A DNA stretch of 64,000 nt. It comes from Diphasiastrum complanatum. Its lineage: Eukaryota > Streptophyta > Lycopodiopsida > Lycopodiales > Lycopodiaceae. Under the pieces are notes generated by a model, which worked only from the letters and a program-made list of their open reading frames with translations, had not been told where the DNA came from and did not search any database. The position numbers and the translations under genes were made by a program. Each line of letters begins with the position of its first letter. Within the stretch, counting starts at the first letter, position 1. The stretch covers positions 46,087,038-46,151,037 of the forward strand of contig CM055097.1 in NCBI GenBank assembly GCA_029204225.1. Direction: 5' to 3'. This document shows positions 56,966 through 64,000 of the stretch, piece by piece.

Positions 56966-58165
56966 CTAGTTAGAGTCATCTATATCGCGGCTCTCCATCA
57001 ATCTCTCAAACCACTTAGGGAGCTTTCTGTCAGGTGATCGGCTTCCTAGTGAAAATGTATCCCACGGTACATCTTTCTCCTTGCATTTGTCACCTACAAT
57101 TTCAATCTTTCTTGCACCAAAAGGTTTGTCCCTACCTCTCCAACCTATTTCTTGAGGTTGAGTAGTAGTATCGTGAGATGTATCCTCATATTCATCACTC
57201 GGAAGGTCAATGAATGGATCATCATCAGGTGGTATCCTCACTATGCCATTTTTCCTACTAGGTGTGTCTATCTTCTCAGCATATTCGTCTTCATACATCT
57301 TGGATTCATCAAAGATAACATCTCGGCTTATATGGATTTCGTTTTCTACTGGATCAAAACATCTATATCCCTTCACGCGATCATCATATCCTAGGAATAT
57401 TTACTTGATAGATTTTACATCAAGCTTACGTCTTTCTTCCTTAGGAATATGTACAAAGGCCTTACATCCAAAGATTCGCAAGTGGTTCACCTTTGGCTTC
57501 TTCTTTGTGAATGCTTCCTCAGGTGTAATTTTTGGTATGGCAATGGTAGGACTTCTATTTTGAAGATAGACTGTCGTGCTACATGCTTCTGACCAAAAAT
57601 CTTTTGGTAATTTCATCTCAGCTAGCATAGATCTGGCACTTTCCACAATCGTACGATTTTTGCGCTCAGCTACACCATTGAGAGCAGGAGTATGAGCTTG
57701 CGTAAATTGTCTTTTAATCCCACATTGATCACAAAGATCATTGAAGTCATTAGACTTATACTCACCTCCACTATCTGATCTTAGGACTTTGATCTTCTTA
57801 CCTGTCTGATTTTCGACCAAGTTTTTGAAGTTCTTGAAGTTATCAAAAGCATCTGATTTCTTCTTCAAGAAGTAGATCCACGTCTTACGTGACATATCAT
57901 CAATAAAGGTCATGAAATAGAAGACTTTTCCTAAGGACATGGTCCTCATGGGCCCGCATAAATCTATGTGGACTAAATCCAGGATGTTCTTTGCTCTTGC
58001 AACACCCCCTTTATTGAACTTCTCTCGATGCTGCTTCCCATATGTACAAGATTTGCACATCGATTTCAAGTGATCTTCTATTGTAGGCAAACCTGTTACC
58101 ATCTCCAATTTTCTCATCAAACTGAGGCTTCCCAAGTTCAAGTGACCAAGCCTCTTGTGCCACAA
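56966..58165 (-). pseudogene. copia integrase
   Basis: Follows in frame after the TGA at 58187-58189. LWHKRLGHLN and MCKSCTYGKQHREKF form the zinc domain. The catalytic D,D,E set lies in VHIDLCGPM, VLRSDSGGEYKSNDF and NGVAERKNRTIVE. LRIFGCKAFVHIPKEER precedes a TAA at 57401. Beyond it the frame continues GYRCFDPVENEIHISRDVIF and an acidic linker to 56966. Integrates the cDNA copy into chromosomes. Confidence 0.93.
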
Positions 58166-58186
58166 CTCAGTTTGCGAAGGAACGGA

Positions 58187-59470
58187 TCATACAAGTCCAT
58201 GTTGCCCCTTGATTGTGGCATTCAACCTATACAATTTTGTATTGGGCTCTCTTACTCCATTCGCAATAATTTTGAACTTTTGGTTCGCATCCTTCACAAA
58301 GCAATGATCATGGGCAAATTCTACTTTCAACTTTTGATCAGTAATGACTCCAACAGAAAGTAGATTTTTCTTCAAACCTGGTACGTAAAGTACCTCCCTG
58401 ATCATCCTGCTTTTGCCGTCAGGCAGTTGGATTGAAATTGTGCCTATCCCCTTGATCATGCACACCTCACCATTTGCTTGTGAAACAGATGTTCTATTAT
58501 CCAATGCCTTCAAACTATTGAACCAGTTCTTGTTACCTATCATGTGTCTTGTGGCTCCTGAGTCAATATACCATGCTTGATCATCTTGATTAGATGACAA
58601 TGCAGATATGAAGATGCTAGAGTCTTCAGTTTCACCTTCATCGACAAGGTTACCTGCTTGTTTTGGTTTCCCCTTGTCTTGTTCTGCCAGGAATTTACGA
58701 CATTCACTCTTCCAGTGGCCCTTTTTACCACAATGGAAGCACTTGCCTCTCTTCTTAGTTTTGCTGAAAGATCCCTCATCCTCTTGAGACTTGGCAAATT
58801 GTTGTTTAGTCTTCTTCTTGCCCTTGCCCTTGCCTGGTTTTTGGCGTGTCGCAAGTGCCTGATCATCAGTATTTTGACGTCTAGCTTTCACCATTTCTCG
58901 TCGTTGCTCTTCCTGTATCAAGATTCCTGTGAGCTCGTCAAAGGTTGGCAATCTTTCTCTTGACGCTATTCCGCTCACAAACATCTGATAGGATTTCGCA
59001 ATGCTGCATAATGCATTATGCACCAGCTCCACATCACATATGCGTTCTCCAATAGAATGCAGTTCATCTCTCATTGTCTTGATTCTGGTCATGTATATCT
59101 GAATGTGCTCTCCTTGCTCCATGCGGGCACTATTCAACTTTGACTTCAGAAACATGATTCTTGATGGATTTGACGTCTCAAACTGCTCCTTTAGCACATC
59201 CCATGCCTGTCTGGGTGTAATAGCATCACAAATGTGGGTAACGATGTGATCCTTCACTGACAAGTTAATGAAGGTCAAAGCTTTCCTCATCCTTTTGTTG
59301 AACACTTTGATGTCTGTTTCATTTGGCGGCCTTCTCTCATCACCTGTGATGACTTCCCACACATCTTTCTCCGTCAGTATGTTTTTCATTTTGAATTTCC
59401 ACACTGCATAGTTGGAAATCCCGTCCAATTTGCTACTTTCACTCAAAATGGACTCTCCCATGTTTGCCAT
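58187..59470 (-). CDS. copia gag-protease, intact open frame
   Basis: 427 codons from MANMGESILSESSKLDGISN. It has a UBN2-type capsid (WKFKMKNILTEKDVWEVI, QFETSNPSRIMFLKSKLNSA, LPTFDELTGILIQEEQRR), a Lys-rich stretch, one CCHC knuckle CFHCGKKGHWKSEC, then the aspartic protease active site AWYIDSGATRHM and LYVPGLKKNLLSVG. The frame ends at a TGA where integrase should continue; CGA to TGA would explain it. This is the best-preserved coding part of the window and could still give particles if expressed. Confidence 0.92.
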   Translation of the reverse strand: MANMGESILSESSKLDGISNYAVWKFKMKNILTEKDVWEVITGDERRPPNETDIKVFNKRMRKALTFINLSVKDHIVTHICDAITPRQAWDVLKEQFETSNPSRIMFLKSKLNSARMEQGEHIQIYMTRIKTMRDELHSIGERICDVELVHNALCSIAKSYQMFVSGIASRERLPTFDELTGILIQEEQRREMVKARRQNTDDQALATRQKPGKGKGKKKTKQQFAKSQEDEGSFSKTKKRGKCFHCGKKGHWKSECRKFLAEQDKGKPKQAGNLVDEGETEDSSIFISALSSNQDDQAWYIDSGATRHMIGNKNWFNSLKALDNRTSVSQANGEVCMIKGIGTISIQLPDGKSRMIREVLYVPGLKKNLLSVGVITDQKLKVEFAHDHCFVKDANQKFKIIANGVREPNTKLYRLNATIKGQHGLV

Positions 59471-60751
59471 CGCAAAACTGCTTAAAACTTCTGCCTTAGG
59501 CTAAGAACAGTATGTCGAGGCCAACAGTGATGTCAGAAGTTGAAAATAATGACCTGCACTTTTTTTCTTACTAGGCCACTCGCCGCTTTTCCACCAATTT
59601 GAAAGCCAAATCGGCGTCGCCTTCTGAAATGCACTCAGTCGTCAATTCCCAACAACGTGCCCAGTGGAATGGTGAAACTTCTTCTGGCATATTCTGAACA
59701 CTTTCTCCGCTGCAACCGCTCTGTTTTTTTGTACTGTACTTGCTTCGTTTGGAGGTTATAGCCTTTCGTTTGGGTCAAAACGGGCAAAGGACCCAAAAAT
59801 AGGGACTTTTCTAGCTTTTGAACTGTTTCTTCACTTTGAAGAAACTTCACTCTTCACTTGTGAAGGGACCCAGCTCAACTTTCAGTATGAAAATTTTTAA
59901 TGAAGTTGAAGGCCAGAATGCACTTCAATTCTTCAGGACCCTGTTTAAAGCTCATCCAATGGCTGAACCAAATCTTGTGGTTCAAATTTCTCTCCCATCA
60001 CAGATTTTGGACTGTTGATTCACTTGACACCTCATCTACAGGTTCAAAGTACATCTGGGCATCTAACCAAACTCCTGCATACGCTAAGAACTTTGATACA
60101 CTAAGTTCTTCATCGCGTTGGGCGCGCAAACTGCCCGCGACTTCCCTGTCTGCGGCCTCGCCTCCCTTCCCTCAAAAAGATCGGATCAAGCTCTCCTGTG
60201 GATCATTTTGAGCACGATCTGAGGCCTAAAGCAGGGTTGCCCTACTGAATCCATGACTTTAGAATGTTCAGTCAGGAAATTCCGTGGAGAAACGGTGATT
60301 TTAGCTCAACTTGACAAAGCAGCTTTTTCGTCTTTTTACCGCAAATCTGCTAGGTTAACTGTCTGGAGACAAATCTCTGACATAAACCTCAGAATCTCTC
60401 CATGGCTGATTGACAGTGTGATTAGCTTCCTTCCTGTCCTTATGGCATCCAAAACGGTGCACAAACAGCGAAGAAATCACGAGTTATGTATAAAAACCAT
60501 AATCCCAAGTCCGATTTCAATTTTCAGCTGGCTTCGAAATTGTCAATTTTTCACCAAATTTTTTCCTGTATGATGCTATGCACAGGCTAATAATCCCTCT
60601 ACTGAGCTTAGCAAGCCTCTATAGATTAGAAACCGTGCACCAGTGCTTCTCTTTCCGTCTTCAACCCGCCGTAAAACCCCGAACTCTCAAAAGACAGTTC
60701 TCCTGAAGCTCTCTTCAACGGCGACATTGTACTGTGTACACTCCCTGTACG
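59471..60751 (-). other. copia 5' leader
   Basis: 1.28 kb between the PBS and the gag start, without minus-strand gene content. Short frames on the other strand are not supported. The length is unusual for a copia leader. Confidence 0.7.
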
Positions 60752-60763
60752 GCTCTGATACCA
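60752..60763 (-). other. primer-binding site (tRNA-iMet)
   Basis: TGGTATCAGAGC on the minus strand, one base inside the 5' LTR. Confidence 0.92.
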
Positions 60764-60764
60764 A

Positions 60765-61039
60765 CTTAGAATTTGCTTTGCACAGGAACACAGATCATGC
60801 TACACAGTAACACAGACTGAAAATCACTCTCCCCAGCAAGCTCACATAGCAACTGTATTTCTCAAAATGAAATTACACTGTACATATACTTGTTCACTCA
60901 GGCAACCCATGCATGACCCAAGTTGCCGTTGGCGAGACGCGTGTCCCGTCGACTTGCCTCGTGGCGAGGCCAACTGATCCTTATCCACTAACAGGACCCA
61001 CTTACAGTCACACAGTGATTCTAACTTTAATTCTAACTA
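60765..61039 (-). repeat. copia 5' LTR
   Basis: 275 bp, pairing with 55024-55296. Substitutions and small indels, such as GGCGGGACCGTG versus GGCGAGACGCGTG, show the insertion is not recent. Confidence 0.92.
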
Positions 61040-61044
61040 GGTCA

Positions 61045-62130
61045 TTGCTACATGACTACATCAAGTGGAGTCATGTGGGAAGCCAATGAAAGACTTACCT
61101 CAAGTAACTATTTATTGTGGAAAGTGAAGATGGAATCGCGTTTTGAGATGAATGATATTTTGGATATTGTTTTAGGTTTGGAGGAGAGACCAACAATATA
61201 ACAAGATCAAGTGAGGTATGACAAGAGGACCAAGAATGCTCTACACATGATCAAGATTAATGTTACCAATGAGCTTCTCAAGGAAGTTGGTAAGAGTACT
61301 CCATCTAAGGATGCTTGGGATTCATTGAAAAAGCTTTATGAATCCAAGTCTACTTCTAGAGTGTTGACTCTAAGAAAGCAAATCTTTTTTTGTTTGCAAA
61401 AGAATGAAGAAAGTCCAAATACTTTTATTTTGAGAGTGAAAGCATTGAATGATGAGTTGGCTTGCATTGATGAGAGCATTAAAGAAGGAGAGCTTGTACA
61501 AGTTATTCTTAATGGATTGTTGGATGCTCATGCTAGCATTGTTCAAAGTCTTGCTATTCAAAAGACTTTGCCAAGTTTGATTGATCTTCAAGAGATCTTG
61601 ATCAATGAAGAATATAGGCTTCAAGCAAGAGGTGGATCTTCATCAACATCTCAAGTTGGAGAGGAGGCTATATTCATCAAAGGAAAATTCAAGGGCAAAA
61701 GCAAAAGTAAGTGGTCTAAAAGGCAAGATCAAGTGGATGCTTCTTCAAATGGCAAAAAGAAAGATAGATCAAAGCTCAAGTGCTTCTATTGTGCATCAAA
61801 AGACACTTTGCAAGGGAGTGCTACAAGAAGAAAAGAGATCAAAGAGACAAGCAAGGTAATCTTACTCTTGATGAGGATGGTTTGGATGTTCAAGATGCAA
61901 ATGATGATGCTTTTGTGATGTCTTCATGTATGCTTGCTAATGATGGAGATCTAGATCCATGGTGGATTGATAGTGGAGCAAGTTCACACATGACTTTCAC
62001 AAAGAGTACTTCACTTTTTTGTTGGCATATGGAGATGACAAGAGGGTGATCTACATGTCCAATGATGATGAGTGTGCAATAAAAGGGATTGGAACAATTC
62101 TTATTTCTCTCTCTACAAATAGGAATACTG
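61045..62130 (+). pseudogene. copia gag and protease start, host of the nested insertion
   Basis: MTTSSGVMWEANERLTSSNY begins just after the target duplication; a stop at about 61199 follows EERPTI. The frame 61211-61918 is UBN2 capsid (KNALHMIKINVTNELLKEVG, SKSTSRVLTLRKQIFFCLQK, LPSLIDLQEILINEEYRLQA). The zinc knuckle is split by a frame change near 61800 (KCFYCASK / HFARECYKK). The protease site PWWIDSGASSHMTF is near 61960, with another frame change near 62040. Homology fades near 62130. Confidence 0.88.
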
Positions 62131-63280
62131 AAATGGATTAATGAAGATAGAGGACCATTAATTGCTTCAATCATTTATAGATATTGTGAGTGATAGTAAT
62201 AAATAAAAAATAATATGATTTATGAACAATGTGTATGATTAAACATTTAGAAATAAAACTATACAAACTTTTTTATTTAGCTTGTTATAATTTTTACATG
62301 TTAAAAATCAAACATGGTCATAGAGAATTAATACATAAATTAAAAAATTGTCGGTTGTGTTGTTGTTAATAACATGTTCGTTGTTTCTAAAAAACAAGAT
62401 GTTGGCCTAGTGTAAAGTCGATGACTTAAAAATCTGTGATTTATTCATAAAGAATCAACGCCCTCCTATACAAAAAACTCTGTTAGATTCCATGGGTTGG
62501 TAATACCAAGAAGCTAAATTTGATAGTAGGTCAAAACCCATAATTTGTCATTGCGAGTCAAAGTATCTATGTGAGTAATTGAATATTTATAAGAAATTTA
62601 ATGCGCGCTAATGCCTAGTTATAAGGTAAGCTAATACTTGTTTTCAAGTTCTTTGGAACAAGAAGATTGTTGGAATTTTACAATCCCCTGAATAAAAAAT
62701 ACAATAGATGGGATTAGAATTATAATAGATGCAATTCAAAGATCACTCTAATTAGTTTATTTATTGTTTTTATGCATTGTTGAATATGCAGAATCATATT
62801 AACAATGCCTTAAACTAATGACATCTGATCATAAATATCTATGGAGTTTAATGTAAAAAATTTGAATTGAGGTACACATAAGCCTAATCATACAAACACA
62901 ACATACAAAAATCTAACAGCTTTAAGTTGTTGTCTCCTATACTTTCTCATTGTTTTGTTCTAACATCTGCTCGACTACATATGTGGTAACAGTTCGAAAT
63001 CAAATGTCAAAAATGATATTGTTGCTTTACTAATAACTAGCATATTTACATATAATCATCTTATTTTGATCTATAATAGGTTCCGATGAATGCCCACCAT
63101 TTACTGTATCTATTACTTCAATGTTCGATTGAATATTCTTCAAAAAATGATGCGGAACTGGTTTCTTGAGATTGATATTTGGAGGTCCCATTTGAGTTAA
63201 ATAAGGATGAATCGATTCTATTTGAATATATTATAGCTGATTCGATTATAATATGGATAGAACTCATTTTGTGTTTTTTC
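62131..63280. other. AT-rich noncoding sequence
   Basis: No gene or repeat recognised between the end of the copia gag fragment and the direct repeat. Confidence 0.45.
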
Positions 63281-63995
63281 TTTGTTAATTTCATGTTTTC
63301 AAGAGAGCGTGCAAACCAAAACTGGTATGCCCATTGAGAATGGTGAAAACTAGGCCTCACGGTTTAGTGAGATCAAGTTCAGAATATAAAAGAAATGTTA
63401 ACATGAAATTATAGAATCTAATCCATTGTTTGAACAAAAAATAAACACCTAGGAAAGCAAGGAAATATTAGTTTTCGAGTTCTGATCATAATTGAAATTC
63501 ATTCATGTAAACACGTGATATGTCCTCATAGTGTGAATGAGGATCGAGTACTCAATCAACCTTAGTGAAGCCATAGATAGCCATTGAGCAGTTCATTAAC
63601 CTTAGTGAAGCTATATATCATGTAGTTTAGTCTTTGTAATGTTCTGAAATTAATTGGCTTCCAAAATAGATGCTTTTCAAAAGTATGTTTTTCAATGGAC
63701 AAGCAAATTACGGCAAGCATATATACGAATGAACCAAGACAAACAACAAATGAATAATAAATACAAACCATAATGGAGTATTTTAAGTGGCAATCGTTAT
63801 TTCTAGCACAGAAGTCCCAGATTATGGTTTATGGGAACTCACAATCATGAAATGTGTCGGTCTATAATCACATGATATCCATAATCCCAAAACCCTAATT
63901 CAGTCACAAACAGCAACTATATTTTTGTCTGCCTAATTGTATGCTTCAGTCTATGTCATTTCTCTATCCATCTCTCCAACCTTGATTTAAAACGC
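63281..63995 (+). repeat. ~700-bp repeat, copy 2 of 2 (direct)
   Basis: Direct copy of 46685-47355. It carries an insertion of about 50 bp near 63770-63815, and a short internal duplication (CTTAGTGAAGC) is shared by both copies. It ends almost at the window edge. Confidence 0.9.
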
Positions 63996-64000
63996 TAATT

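Larger units (their letters stand above)
55019..61044 (-). mobile_element. complete Ty1/copia element with target duplication
   Basis: Element 55024-61039 (6.0 kb) is flanked by the 5-bp direct repeat GGTCA (55019-55023 and 61040-61044). It contains, in minus order, the 5' LTR, PBS, a long leader, gag-protease, integrase, RT-RNase H, PPT and 3' LTR. It sits inside the leader of another copia copy. Four in-frame stops remove parts of the polyprotein, and one further frame change exists, so this copy is not autonomous now. Confidence 0.95.

Noticed and set aside
59818-60573. Plus-strand frames inside the copia leader
   Set aside because: They are antisense to the element, short, and without a domain or conserved start.

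Overview
The window is repeat-rich nuclear DNA of a land plant. The evidence is: Ty1/copia and Ty3/gypsy (including chromovirus) polyproteins, primer-binding sites complementary to plant initiator tRNA-Met, a plant phenylcoumaran benzylic ether reductase (PCBER) fragment, GT-AG introns, (GA)n/(CT)n microsatellites and a telomere-like TTTAGGG tract. I cannot name the species. I see no intact host gene; almost every coding stretch carries frameshifts or stops. No rRNA or standard tRNA gene was recognised.

Layout. 1-5.2 kb: a minus-strand copia copy abuts a plus-strand gypsy RT-RNase H fragment. 5.2-17.6 kb: an unidentified gene-like fragment, a ~400-bp repeat that recurs inverted 10.4 kb away, a copia RT fragment, a hAT transposase remnant, a copia LTR, a gypsy integrase, two copia fragments in opposite orientations, and three small tandem arrays. 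17.6-22.6 kb: the most unusual part. A cluster of twelve 19-bp palindromes (ACCTATGCTNAGCATAGGT), spaced ~41 bp apart and folded into a ~410-bp inverted repeat, lies just upstream of a decayed intron-bearing gene. That gene joins a probable ParB-like domain to a beta-class (motif IV before motif I) DNA N4/N6 methyltransferase. Four more copies of the palindrome lie in its introns. 22.6-31.6 kb: AT-rich sequence, a SINE-like unit, a gypsy protease-like relic, a copia LTR plus PBS, and GA microsatellites.

31.6-43 kb: a gypsy gag, an inverted gypsy LTR with PBS, a PCBER gene fragment, then a chromovirus pol and its 3' LTR, so the PCBER piece sits between two inverted LTRs of one family; a GC-rich block follows. 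43.5-51 kb: a tandem duplication, a MITE, and two convergent Ulp1-like (C48 peptidase) genes that share exon structure and an unusual Asp-to-Asn replacement. 51-54.3 kb: mostly noncoding. 54.3-62.1 kb: a complete but mutated 6.0-kb copia element with LTRs, PBS, PPT and a GGTCA target duplication, nested in another copia copy. 63.3-64 kb: a direct repeat of 46.7-47.4 kb.

What could work together: the palindrome array and the ParB-methyltransferase gene may be parts of one mobile or selfish unit, with the protein acting on the array. This is inference from co-location. The Ulp1-like pair resembles the peptidase genes carried by some plant Mutator-like elements (KAONASHI type), but I found no Mutator transposase here.
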